This document shows, piece by piece, positions 17,630 through 27,300 of a stretch of DNA of 32,145 nt. Each line of letters starts with the position of its first letter. The stretch's first letter is position 1. This DNA is from an uncultured Saprospiraceae bacterium (GTDB lineage Bacteria; Bacteroidota; Bacteroidia; Chitinophagales; Saprospiraceae). Where the stretch lies: the NCBI GenBank assembly GCA_937928615.1, contig CALFWI010000182.1, forward strand, positions 1 to 32,145, in the 5' to 3' direction. The translations under genes were made by a program, and so were the position numbers. The notes under the pieces are model-generated. The model was given only the letters and a program-made list of their open reading frames with translations, did no database searches and was not told the origin of the DNA.

Positions 17630-18910
17630 CTATTCTTTTTTAGTTAGAATAGTATTGCTTTCCGCAATTTTGATACTCAAAAAATTGGTGTCTAATGTCC
17701 AATCTTGCTTGTTTAAAGGAGGATTTTTATAGAAATGATTGAGAATGGTGGCGTGCTCACCTACCTGTAATTGTACATCTTTTGCGTGAATATAGCCATA
17801 GTTGCCACTAGGAGATTGGACATATAAATAAGGAACGATTTTTTTACTCCCTCTTTGGCTGATTATTTTTTCAAAATGTTGGATGACTTTTAATGTTGAC
17901 TCAGGAGCTAATTTTTCTACCACTTCACTTAAGTACGTTGGTTCAGACCGAAGAAACCCCTTTTCTGGTAGTAATTTGCCCTCAATTGCTGTTCGGCTTT
18001 CTTCGTAGAGTGGTTGATAAGTTTGGGTAGCTTCTTGCCAAACAAAAGAATAAGTGACGTACTCTAAACACTTTTCATTCGCTTTATCAAATTCTTTTGG
18101 TGCGAGCATTAGACTATAATCTGAACAAGCCAGATAATCTACATAAGCAACCCGAATGGTTTTTTCATCAATTTCTATAAATTTAAATAAAGCAGGAGAA
18201 CGTTCTCTTGGTGCAAAGGTCAAATCCATTTGTTCTTCAAAAACCTTAGTGACAGACCCTGCTTGAAAAGAAAATATTTCAACTACTCTATTTTCTAAAC
18301 GACTGTCTGTATCAATATTACTCTTTAAAAATAATAGTTCTGGAATATCATCTGCGGTTAAATCTTGTAAAACAAATGCTCGTAATTTACTTTGTCCCAT
18401 GGCACTCTCTCCTGCAAATGGGATGTGATAAGATTTACCTAAACGACTCGTTAAGACTAGATAATATTCTTTATACAATGGATTTAAATAATCATCTTCG
18501 TGAAAATTATCTTTTCCCTCGATACTTGCGACCCAAACAGAAGTGGCTTCTAAATCAGCTGAAAAATTGAACTTTTTTAAATGGAAATGACTTAACGTAG
18601 GCGGAATATCTTCGGGAGGTAGAATGACTGCCAAACCATCTCCATAAATCCAGCCTATTTTATCATCAGGCCCTTTAACTTGGTACCATTTAAATTTTTG
18701 ATTTTGTGCCTCATCTTCATGCTCAAAACGAGTTTCTTTCAGGACTTCAAAAAGAGTCCCTTCTTCATAGAAAATATTAGAATGTGCAAAAAAAGAAGAA
18801 TCAGGATAGAGGATAACTTTATTTAAAGCCGTACCAGGCCTTAAAGGTAGCGTTTGTCCTTGCAACCAAAGCGAAAGACATAAGCAAATATATAGGGGAA
18901 ATAACCGCAA
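17630..18910 (-). CDS. SH3-like domain hypothetical exported protein
   Basis: 426-aa ORF with signal peptide; SH3-like segments (WYQVKGPDDKIGWIYGDGLAV; PYLYVQSPSGNYGYIHAKDVQL); TTG start. Confidence 0.65.
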   Translation of the reverse strand: MRLFPLYICLCLSLWLQGQTLPLRPGTALNKVILYPDSSFFAHSNIFYEEGTLFEVLKETRFEHEDEAQNQKFKWYQVKGPDDKIGWIYGDGLAVILPPEDIPPTLSHFHLKKFNFSADLEATSVWVASIEGKDNFHEDDYLNPLYKEYYLVLTSRLGKSYHIPFAGESAMGQSKLRAFVLQDLTADDIPELLFLKSNIDTDSRLENRVVEIFSFQAGSVTKVFEEQMDLTFAPRERSPALFKFIEIDEKTIRVAYVDYLACSDYSLMLAPKEFDKANEKCLEYVTYSFVWQEATQTYQPLYEESRTAIEGKLLPEKGFLRSEPTYLSEVVEKLAPESTLKVIQHFEKIISQRGSKKIVPYLYVQSPSGNYGYIHAKDVQLQVGEHATILNHFYKNPPLNKQDWTLDTNFLSIKIAESNTILTKKE

Positions 18911-19303
18911 ATTATTGGGATTAAAGTTATGTTCAGTTGTCTGTTATCGGTTGTCCGTTTAGTTTGGCCTAACACTGATAACCGATAAGAGATAATTGTT
19001 TGACTAACTTATAAATTCAAATTTAATAATATATAAACCACAACCATGCCGCTTTAGAACGTTAAGAATACATGATTTAGCGTAATTTTTAATAATAATA
19101 GTTATTATTGGTCGAACAAAATTAAGAGACTAGCGATTAAAGAGATGTCGGCGCTCTACAAAGTAAGGAAATAAATGTTTTTTTTAAGAGATTTGCTTAC
19201 TTTTATAATATTATTTGAAAGTTCCATAACATTTTAAGTCGTGACCAATTCTTTTTTCAACGTCTTAAAGTTGTATTTATTAATACTCAAAAATTTAATC
19301 AAA

Positions 19304-20041
19304 ATGAATTTAGATAGATTGAATAAGTCTAATAACCCAATGATTAAGGAAGAAGTCCTTAGAGAAAATATGACCAATAACCGTCAAGAAGTGATGACGG
19401 TACAAGGTGGGGTGAATAAGTCTTTTGTCCTCTTCGGTGTTTTATTAATGACCTTCTTTGTAGGCTATTCTACCCCAAGTCCATTATTTATGTATGGTGG
19501 TATGATTGGTGGTTTTATCGTTAGTATCATTGCATCCAGAGATTTGAAACGATCTAATATCTGGGCACCGCTTTTTGCAGGTCTTTATGGATTAGCTATC
19601 GGGGCAATTTCCTATTACTATAATGCTAGATTTGATGGGATTGTGCTTCATGCAGTTACGATAACTTTTGCTATTTTCTTTACGATGTTAACTTTGTTTA
19701 AATCAGGTTTAATTAAAGTAACGGAGAAATTTAGAAGTATCATTATGATGGCTACAGGAGCAATTATGCTGTTGTATATCGTTAGTTTTGTATTGAGCAT
19801 GTTCTCTATTAATATGCCATTCTTGCACGAGCAATCCATGATGGGTATTGGTATTAGTGGCGTAATTGTGGTGATTGCTTCTTTAAAATTATTGGTTGAT
19901 TTCGATAATTTTGAAAAAGGAGAGCAGTTTGGTTCGCCTAAGTACATGGAATACTATATCGCTATGGGATTATTGTTTACCATGATTTGGTTGTATACAG
20001 AAATCCTTTGGTTGTTGTCTGCTGTAATGAGTGGCGACTGA
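19304..20041 (+). CDS. Bax inhibitor-1/YccA family membrane protein
   Basis: Seven or so hydrophobic segments; GLYGLAIGAISYYYNARFDGIVLHAVTITFAIFFTMLTLFKSGLIKVTEKFR is typical of the family. ATG at 19304 preferred. Confidence 0.88.
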   Translation: MNLDRLNKSNNPMIKEEVLRENMTNNRQEVMTVQGGVNKSFVLFGVLLMTFFVGYSTPSPLFMYGGMIGGFIVSIIASRDLKRSNIWAPLFAGLYGLAIGAISYYYNARFDGIVLHAVTITFAIFFTMLTLFKSGLIKVTEKFRSIIMMATGAIMLLYIVSFVLSMFSINMPFLHEQSMMGIGISGVIVVIASLKLLVDFDNFEKGEQFGSPKYMEYYIAMGLLFTMIWLYTEILWLLSAVMSGD

Positions 20042-20061
20042 TTTTAAAAGTTCACTGAATT

Positions 20062-20105
20062 AAAAAAGCCTGCTTCATTTTTATATGGAGCAGGCTTTTT
20101 TTATA
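20062..20105 (+). terminator. Intrinsic terminator after Bax inhibitor-1 family gene
   Basis: AAAAAAGCCTGCT...AGCAGGCTTTTTTT. Confidence 0.85.
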
Positions 20106-20111
20106 GTATAA

Positions 20112-20153
20112 GGGAACTTTAGTTCCCTGTATTTCGGTGAACTGAAGTTCACC
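20112..20153. repeat. Two adjacent palindromes sharing core GAACT-NN-AGTTC
   Basis: GGGAACT-TT-AGTTCCC (20112-20127) and GGTGAACT-GA-AGTTCACC (20136-20153). Confidence 0.9.
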
Positions 20154-20162
20154 CGTACTGGT

Positions 20163-22619
20163 TTATTCCTCCCGCAAAGCCTGAATAGGATTCTCCACTG
20201 TAGCCTTAAATGTCTGTAAATAAATAGTCCCTATTAATAAAATAAAAACTAGGCTAATAGCGACTAAATAAACCATTGGCGAGATGTCAATATGGTAAGC
20301 AAAATTTTGTAACCATTCCGAAATCCATTGATAACTTATTGGGATGCCGACTAAAGTTGCAATGAGTAAAATCCATAAGTATTCTTTACCAATCAACATG
20401 GTTAAATTAGTTAGGTCTGCTCCAATAACTCTTCGGATAGCTAATTCTTTAGAACGAGTTTTTAGTGCATAAGCGACTAAACTCACTAACCCCATAAAAG
20501 AAATTAAGATAGCTAAGAAAGATAGCATACTTAATAATTTTAGCTGAATTCGGTCTTGCTGATATAACTTGTTAAATAATTCATCTAGAAAGGCGTATTC
20601 CAAAGCATAGGGAAATAAATCATTCCAAACGGTTTCTATACCTGCTATGGTTTTTTCGAGATTTGCCGTTTCTACTTTGATTAAAATATTAGACATCCAA
20701 ATTGGCTCGACTGTCAACACTAAAGGGTCTACTTTATTGCGTAAAGATTCTTGATGGTAATCTTTGATGATGCCTGTAATTGGTCCATACGCCAGTTGAA
20801 AATTGCCGATAGACCAATTGATTTGCTGACCAATTGCTTCTGAAGGCGTATTCCATCCAAGCTGTTTCATGGCTGTTTCATTGATTAAATATTTTCTAGG
20901 CTTTTCATTTAGGTATCTTTGTGGCGTTAATTCTTCTGTGTAAATAGGTGGTTTGCTTAAAATTTCATTGGCGGTGAAATTTTCTCCTGCTAACATTTCG
21001 ATACCCATCATCTCAATAAAATCAGGGTCTATAATCTGCATATCCATCATCGGAACTTGAGCATCGTCACTATTTTGCCCTTGAATCCGAACAGGTCCGA
21101 CATCCCTAATTTCACTTGAAGGCATTTGCATACAAGCCGTTACTTCGCTTACGCCAGGAATTTCTTTTAGCCGATTTTTAAAAGTCAAATAATTATTATT
21201 CACTTGACTAGGTACTTCTGGGATGCCAATAATTTGCTCAGATTTTAAGCCTAAATTTTTGTTGTTGATATAATCGAATTGCTGGTAAGCCATCATCGCA
21301 CTGCCAATTAAAATAATGGTCGCACTAAATTGAATGGCTATCATGACTCGTTTAATATTGATTTTGTTGGCCTGCTTTTTCATAGACCAATTATTTCCTT
21401 GTTTGATGATTTGCAATATTTTTATGGAAGTTGCCACTAAAGCTGGAAGAATACCTGCTAATAAACCACTCAAAAGCGCGACGCCTAATGAGCCAAATAT
21501 AAAATAATTAGTTGGAGGTAAGCTGGCAATGCCTGTCAATTGACTAAAAGATGAGAAAGTTAAAAAAGCTAATACCCCACCAAAAAATAAAGCAATGAAA
21601 CTATAAACAATCGTTTCTATAAAGGAGAAAAACACCAAATTGCTTTTAGTTGCTCCTAAAACCTTTCGTACGCCTATTTCTTTGCCTCGACTCATTGCTA
21701 AAGCGGCACTTAAATTGGCAAAATTGACTAAGGCAATTATCCAAACAAATAAACCTACCCAGAAAAATATTTTGATGTATAATGCTTCGCCATTCGGTTT
21801 AATTTCTCTGGCAAGATTTGATTGTAAATGAATGTCTTTCAATGCTTGGAAATCATAAACGATGGTAGACGTACTTTGAGGGCTAACAAAATTGCTGAGA
21901 AAATCAGGCATTTTTGCATTGATATCTGCTATTGTTGTTCCTTTTGCCAATAGGGTATAAATATATGCCCAGCCAGAACGGGCTTCCTCATTAGGAAAGG
22001 AGAACAATATTTCTATGGGCAAATGTGTGTTGATTGGAACATCTTTTATCACGCCAGTCACTTCATAAGCCGTTTCCGTTTCCGCATTATTTCCTGTAAC
22101 CATTAACTCTTTTCCAATAACATCTAAAGTGGCGAAGTATTTTTTAGCCATGGTTTCGGTCAATACAATGGCATTGGGTTTAGCCAAGGCAGTTTTTGGA
22201 TTTCCTGCTAGAAAGGGTAGTGTAAAGACTTCAAACACATCGGCATCTGTAATATAGGCATGTTTAGGTTTAAACCTTTGGTCGCCAATCCGAATATACT
22301 TTTGTTCTTTATTTTGAAAGCGAATTAATTTTTCAATTTCGGGGATTTCATTAGGTAATTCATTAATGTAGGCCGCAGGTATTCTCGCAAAATGGGCATT
22401 GAACCCACTCTGTGCCGTAAAGTTGTAAGTAGGTCGATAAATTCTATCTGCCTTTTCGTGAAAGGTATCATAACTGGTTTCTTGATATAAATAGGCAGTT
22501 ACTAAAATTAAAGTAGCAAAAGCGATGGACAAGCCTAGAATATTTAAACTCCCATATTGCCAGTTTTTACGGAAGCTCCGAAGGGTACTTTTGATAGCTA
22601 TTGAAACATGGTGAAGCAT
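20163..22619 (-). CDS. ABC transporter permease, MacB/FtsX type
   Basis: N-terminal MacB-PCD-like region (NILGLSIAFATLILVTAYLYQETSYDTFHEKADRIYR) and two FtsX-like membrane blocks (GVRKVLGATK, AIRRVIGAD). Confidence 0.92.
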   Translation of the reverse strand: MLHHVSIAIKSTLRSFRKNWQYGSLNILGLSIAFATLILVTAYLYQETSYDTFHEKADRIYRPTYNFTAQSGFNAHFARIPAAYINELPNEIPEIEKLIRFQNKEQKYIRIGDQRFKPKHAYITDADVFEVFTLPFLAGNPKTALAKPNAIVLTETMAKKYFATLDVIGKELMVTGNNAETETAYEVTGVIKDVPINTHLPIEILFSFPNEEARSGWAYIYTLLAKGTTIADINAKMPDFLSNFVSPQSTSTIVYDFQALKDIHLQSNLAREIKPNGEALYIKIFFWVGLFVWIIALVNFANLSAALAMSRGKEIGVRKVLGATKSNLVFFSFIETIVYSFIALFFGGVLAFLTFSSFSQLTGIASLPPTNYFIFGSLGVALLSGLLAGILPALVATSIKILQIIKQGNNWSMKKQANKINIKRVMIAIQFSATIILIGSAMMAYQQFDYINNKNLGLKSEQIIGIPEVPSQVNNNYLTFKNRLKEIPGVSEVTACMQMPSSEIRDVGPVRIQGQNSDDAQVPMMDMQIIDPDFIEMMGIEMLAGENFTANEILSKPPIYTEELTPQRYLNEKPRKYLINETAMKQLGWNTPSEAIGQQINWSIGNFQLAYGPITGIIKDYHQESLRNKVDPLVLTVEPIWMSNILIKVETANLEKTIAGIETVWNDLFPYALEYAFLDELFNKLYQQDRIQLKLLSMLSFLAILISFMGLVSLVAYALKTRSKELAIRRVIGADLTNLTMLIGKEYLWILLIATLVGIPISYQWISEWLQNFAYHIDISPMVYLVAISLVFILLIGTIYLQTFKATVENPIQALREE

Positions 22620-22829
22620 AAAGTTGGTATTTCGATGATTATTTCCTAAAGTTAATCTATTCTACTTTTTTAACGAGCGAAAGAATAGTTAAGTAGGCTA
22701 ATGAAAAGTTAATGGAATAGTCTAAGGTTATATTTTGCCTGCTATCTTAGAATAATTTAGGCCTTTGGTCTAAAAACTTTCTTTTAATTATAAAGCTTTC
22801 TTAACTTGTGTTTTCCGAGTTGAAACTTT

Positions 22830-22884
22830 TAGTAAAGTCTTACTAATTATTATTTGAATAATTAGTAAGACTTTACTATATTTG
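22830..22884 (+). promoter_or_regulatory. tetR promoter with embedded inverted-repeat operators
   Basis: TAGTAAAGTCTTACTAATTATT (22830-22851) - ATTTG - AATAATTAGTAAGACTTTACTA (22857-22878), 22-bp perfect arms. TTTG (22853-22856), 20-nt spacer, TATATTTG (22877-22884). Confidence 0.8.
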
Positions 22885-22905
22885 ATGAAAAATAATAATT
22901 AAATT

Positions 22906-23526
22906 TTGAATAAGACCAAAAAGCGAATACTTGAGACAACTATACGTCTCTTTAATAGAGATGGTTTTGCGAATGTGAGCTTGCCTCAGATTGCAGATAT
23001 CGTGGATATTAGTTTAGGTAATTTGACGTATCATTTTAAGAAAAAAGAAGACTTAATTGAAAGTATTTACGCGTTATTCCAAGAAGAATTAGCTATTATT
23101 ACGAAGGATTATAAGCAACTATCTAATCTAGGAGAAATGGATGAGCAGTTGCGAGGTTTTTATGAATTTCAACAACGTTTCCAATTTTTTTATTTAGATT
23201 TATTGGAAATAGAACGAGCTTATCCTGCTATTGCAGAGCGGCATCAAAAGCACATTGAAGGACAAATTAATGGGTTGGCGAAGAGTTTTACTCATAATGC
23301 TTCTTTAGGGAATCTAACGGAATACGAAAAACCAATAATTTACCAACATTTGGGACAGCAATTCTGGCTGAATACGGTTTTCTGGTCCATGCAAATAGCT
23401 GTTAGAGGAAGGACAAGTAACGTAGAAGAAATGACGCAAGCCGCTTGGTTATTAGTGTTACCACATACTACGGAAAAAGGGAGAATCGATTTTGAACATA
23501 TCTTTAAAACAGAAAAAATAGACTAA
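22906..23526 (+). CDS. TetR/AcrR family transcriptional regulator
   Basis: N-terminal HTH KKRILETTIRLFNRDGFANVSLPQIADIVDISLGNLTYHFKKKEDLIESIYALF; TTG start. Confidence 0.93.
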   Translation: MNKTKKRILETTIRLFNRDGFANVSLPQIADIVDISLGNLTYHFKKKEDLIESIYALFQEELAIITKDYKQLSNLGEMDEQLRGFYEFQQRFQFFYLDLLEIERAYPAIAERHQKHIEGQINGLAKSFTHNASLGNLTEYEKPIIYQHLGQQFWLNTVFWSMQIAVRGRTSNVEEMTQAAWLLVLPHTTEKGRIDFEHIFKTEKID

Positions 23527-23528
23527 CT

Positions 23529-24650
23529 ATGGATGTAATTATTGCAGAGAACTATATAGTTTTAGTCCTAGGAGTATTAATATTGTTTGCACTGGGCGAC
23601 ATTATCGTTGGATCATATCGTCGAGGAAAGCGTAGAAAAGATGACCTAGCACAAGAGGCGGTAGGATTTGTTCAATTGTACACCTTAGTACAACCGGCAG
23701 TAGCGGGGCTTGCTTTTCTACTGATGGGCTTGCTTTTCCCTAATTCAGAAAATGAATTCTTAGGAACCACTCTTTGGATTGCTCTACCTTTATATTTATT
23801 AGTAGACGATTGTTCTCAATATTGGTATCATCGAAAAGCACATGAATGGGAATGGCTGTGGAAATTGCATCGTCCGCATCACGCTACACCAGAAATGGGG
23901 GCTTTTGCGACTTATCGGAATGCTACTTTATACTATGCTTTATTACCAAATTTGTGGTGGGGGGGTATTTTTACTTATTTCGGTTTTGGTTTAGCGGTAA
24001 TCATAGGTTTAGTGCTAAAAAATATTGTGGTTATCGGCGCTCATGGCAGTATTAAATGGGATAGATTTTTATATGAAAATAAATGGTTGCATCCAGTAGC
24101 TTGGGTCGTCGAAAGATTTATTTCTACGCCTGCCACTCATTTTGCACATCATGGAAAATCAGCTAAAGATGGTATAAGCGACCCTAATGGTAACTTTAGT
24201 AATATGTTTTTCTTCTGGGATATTTTATTTGGTACAGCGATTATTACTCGCCAATATCCTGAAGAGATTGGCTTAGATAACGACCCTAACGACCCTTGGT
24301 ATGCCCATTTATATTATCCAATTATTAAGTCGAAGCAAGAAGGGAGTGAAATATCAGCAGGTTTCAAAAAACAGTCTTACGTAAGTAATGAACCGCTTAA
24401 AATAGCATTGGAGGTAGGCAATCATTTATATTGCGTCTGTGGAATGAGTAAGGATAATCCATTTTGTAATGGATCGCATCATGGAACAGGTAAAAAGCCT
24501 ATTTTGTTTGAGGTTAAGAAAAAACGAACAATGTCTTATTGTACCTGTAAAATGACGAAGACGCCACCTTATTGTGATATGTCGCATGAGCAAATGGATA
24601 TGCCGAGTGCAGGAAATATTAAAAAGAAGAAAGAAACAACTAAAGTGTAA
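23529..24650 (+). CDS. Fatty acid hydroxylase/sterol desaturase superfamily membrane protein fused to two C-terminal CDGSH iron-sulfur motifs
   Basis: His motifs YHRKAHEW, HRPHH, HFAHHGK. C-terminal CVCGMSKDNPFCNGSHHG and CTCKMTKTPPYCDMSHEQ fit CxCxx(S/T)xxxPxCxx(S)H. Confidence 0.9.
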   Translation: MDVIIAENYIVLVLGVLILFALGDIIVGSYRRGKRRKDDLAQEAVGFVQLYTLVQPAVAGLAFLLMGLLFPNSENEFLGTTLWIALPLYLLVDDCSQYWYHRKAHEWEWLWKLHRPHHATPEMGAFATYRNATLYYALLPNLWWGGIFTYFGFGLAVIIGLVLKNIVVIGAHGSIKWDRFLYENKWLHPVAWVVERFISTPATHFAHHGKSAKDGISDPNGNFSNMFFFWDILFGTAIITRQYPEEIGLDNDPNDPWYAHLYYPIIKSKQEGSEISAGFKKQSYVSNEPLKIALEVGNHLYCVCGMSKDNPFCNGSHHGTGKKPILFEVKKKRTMSYCTCKMTKTPPYCDMSHEQMDMPSAGNIKKKKETTKV

Positions 24651-24692
24651 AACATAATCCACCAAAATTTCTTATATTTGAGTATATTCGTT

Positions 24693-24741
24693 TAATGTTC
24701 AAATTGTTCGCTAGAATCGAATAATTTGAACATTATTTTTT
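24693..24741 (+). terminator. Intrinsic terminator after tetR-hydroxylase operon
   Basis: TAATGTTCAAATT (24693-24705) / AATTTGAACATTA (24723-24735) followed by TTTTTT. Confidence 0.8.
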
Positions 24742-24787
24742 GTGGAGTAATCCTATTCATCTTGAATTATCCTGTCATCTTGTAATT

Positions 24788-26017
24788 ATGTTTTTAAAAT
24801 TCTTCTACGGTCTAAGAACACACGGCATTAAAGTAAGTCTGCACGAATACTTGACCTTAATGCAAGCATTAAAGTTAGAGTTTACAGATTATACTTTAGA
24901 TGATTTTTACTATTTGTGTAAAACTATCATGGTTAAACAAGAGGTTCAACTAGATCGTTTTGACCGAGTTTTTGGACATTATTTTAAAGGCTTAGAATTA
25001 ATTCCAGATGATTTTTTTGTCTCCAAAATTCCTGAGGATTGGTTGAAAGGGGAGCTTAGAAAAATACTATCTGAGCAAGAGATGGAGGAGATTGAAAAGA
25101 TGGGCGGTTTAGATGCTTTGATGCAGAAGTTCCGAGATTTAATGGCAGAACAAAGAAAGCAACATGAAGGCGGCAATAAATGGATAGGCACAGGTGGTTC
25201 GTCTGCATTTGGCGCTTTTGGTTTTAATCCAGAAGGTTTTAGAATTGGGCAAGACAAAAGTCGAAATAATAAAGCCATTAAGGTTTGGGACAAACGAGAA
25301 TTTAGAAATTTAGATGATAAGATTGAGTTGAATACCCGTAGTATCAAAATGATTTTGAAACGGCTAAGGCATTTGACGAGAGAAGGGCTACCTACAGAAT
25401 TGGATATTGATGACACCATCAAAAATACGTCTAAGAATGCAGGATTGTTGGATATAAAGATTGTTCCGTCTAAGAAAAATAGAGTAAAGGTTTTATTATT
25501 GATGGACGTAGGTGGGACGATGGATGAACATATTGATACTTGTCAAAAAATATTCTCTGCTGCTAAACATGAATTTAAGCATCTAGAATTTTTCTACTTT
25601 CATAATTGTTTGTACGAATCTGTTTGGAAAGATAATCGTCGTCGATTTTCTGAACGCATGCCGACTTTGGAACTTATCAATAAGTACAATAAAGATTATA
25701 AATTGATTTTTATTGGAGACGCTACCATGTCGCCTTATGAGATTTTTTATTCTGGTGGAAGTGTAGAACATCATAATGATGAAGCGGGGATTAAATGGTT
25801 AAAGCGGATGAAAGACCATTTTTCTAGTATGATTTGGATTAATCCAACCGCAGAATATGAATGGAGTTTTTATGAAACGATTCCTATGTTGCGGGAATTT
25901 TCAGGCAATCGCATGTTTCCACTGACTTTAGATGGTTTGACACAAGGCATGAAATGTTTGCGAAATCCAAAAAAGACTTATGATAATAATGCTTGGGATT
26001 TGGAAGATTTTAAGTAA
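24788..26017 (+). CDS. CoxE-like von Willebrand factor A domain protein
   Basis: MFLKFFYGLRTHGIKVSLHEYLTLMQAL N-terminus and MIDAS-like VLLLMDVGGTMDEH. ATG at 24788 preferred over the track start. Confidence 0.85.
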   Translation: MFLKFFYGLRTHGIKVSLHEYLTLMQALKLEFTDYTLDDFYYLCKTIMVKQEVQLDRFDRVFGHYFKGLELIPDDFFVSKIPEDWLKGELRKILSEQEMEEIEKMGGLDALMQKFRDLMAEQRKQHEGGNKWIGTGGSSAFGAFGFNPEGFRIGQDKSRNNKAIKVWDKREFRNLDDKIELNTRSIKMILKRLRHLTREGLPTELDIDDTIKNTSKNAGLLDIKIVPSKKNRVKVLLLMDVGGTMDEHIDTCQKIFSAAKHEFKHLEFFYFHNCLYESVWKDNRRRFSERMPTLELINKYNKDYKLIFIGDATMSPYEIFYSGGSVEHHNDEAGIKWLKRMKDHFSSMIWINPTAEYEWSFYETIPMLREFSGNRMFPLTLDGLTQGMKCLRNPKKTYDNNAWDLEDFK

Positions 26018-26160
26018 TGTACCGTTGATTAATTATTAGATGATTGATTACTCATAAAACTTAAAGAAGTAACTTGATAGATATCTGTTGCCTGCATTCA
26101 TCCGTTGGTATTTTGCTTCAAGAAATGAATTAAGACAATAGATTAATTTTATAGCTTGTA

Positions 26161-27156
26161 ATGTCCAATTTTAGAACGGTACTCCCACTTGAGAAAGCTA
26201 ATTTTGATATTAATTATCGAAGCCCAATACTCTGTATCGGTTCTTGTTTTACGGAAAATATTGGTCGCTTGTTAGCAACTCATAAATTCCCTACCCTACT
26301 CAATCCTTTTGGTATTTTATACAACCCAATTTCTATTAAAAATAGTTTAGAGGTACTCCTTTCTGAAAAAAAATATACCGCTAGCGACTTATTCTTTCAT
26401 CAAGACTTATGGCGTAGCTTTGACCATCATGGCGTTTTTGCAACGACGAATCAGCAACAAGCTTTATCGATTATTAATGACCAATTGGAGATTGCTAGAA
26501 TATTTTTAAAACAAACTAAACGACTCGTGCTTACCTTTGGTACTGCCAATGTTTTTATCAATAAATCAACTGAAAAAGTAGTCGCAAATTGCCATAAGTT
26601 ACCGAATACTAATTTTGAAAAACGAAGATTATCTGTTGCTGAAATTATAGCAGCTCTTTCCCCCGTTTTACAACAATTAAAAATGCATAATGAGGACTTA
26701 GAAATTATTTTTACCCTTAGCCCAGTCCGACATATTCGAGATGGCTTATTAGAAAATCAACGTAGTAAAGCGACCTTATTATTAGCATTGGAAAACCTTT
26801 CAAAAGAATGCTCCTTCATCCATTATTTTCCTGCTTATGAATTGGTCTTGGATGATTTAAGAGACTATCGTTTTTTTGGAAAAGACATGATTCATCCTAA
26901 TGAAATAGCCATTGATTATATCTGGAATTGTTTCCAACAAACTTATTTTTCTACCGAAACGATGGCTATTTTAAAACAAGTCAAAAAAATAGTGCAAGCC
27001 AGCCAGCACCGACCGCTTCATGAGCAAACTATCACTCACCAACAATTTGTCCGAAAGCAATTGGAAAAAATTATCGCTTTTTCCAAACAATATCCTTTTA
27101 TAAATCTTAAAACAGAGCAAGAAACATTTCAAGCACAGTTAATAGACTCGAAATAG
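26161..27156 (+). CDS. GSCFA domain-containing protein
   Basis: ILCIGSCFTENIGRLL with downstream NPFGILYNP, LTFGTA and SPVRHIRDGL blocks. Confidence 0.93.
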   Translation: MSNFRTVLPLEKANFDINYRSPILCIGSCFTENIGRLLATHKFPTLLNPFGILYNPISIKNSLEVLLSEKKYTASDLFFHQDLWRSFDHHGVFATTNQQQALSIINDQLEIARIFLKQTKRLVLTFGTANVFINKSTEKVVANCHKLPNTNFEKRRLSVAEIIAALSPVLQQLKMHNEDLEIIFTLSPVRHIRDGLLENQRSKATLLLALENLSKECSFIHYFPAYELVLDDLRDYRFFGKDMIHPNEIAIDYIWNCFQQTYFSTETMAILKQVKKIVQASQHRPLHEQTITHQQFVRKQLEKIIAFSKQYPFINLKTEQETFQAQLIDSK

Positions 27157-27300
27157 CATATTGTAGTGACTCCTACAAAAGGGCTACTTTTGTTACTGGT
27201 TTTCCATCAGCCCTCTTTTGGTTGTACACTTCTGATAGAAATCGGAACAAGCTGTGTACCGTCAACCGATAACCATTATTTCAACAAAAAATCAGCAAGC

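Noticed and set aside
23846-24055. ORF inside the hydroxylase gene in another frame (also 24426-24665 on minus)
   Set aside because: Overlaps a strongly supported conserved domain; no independent evidence.
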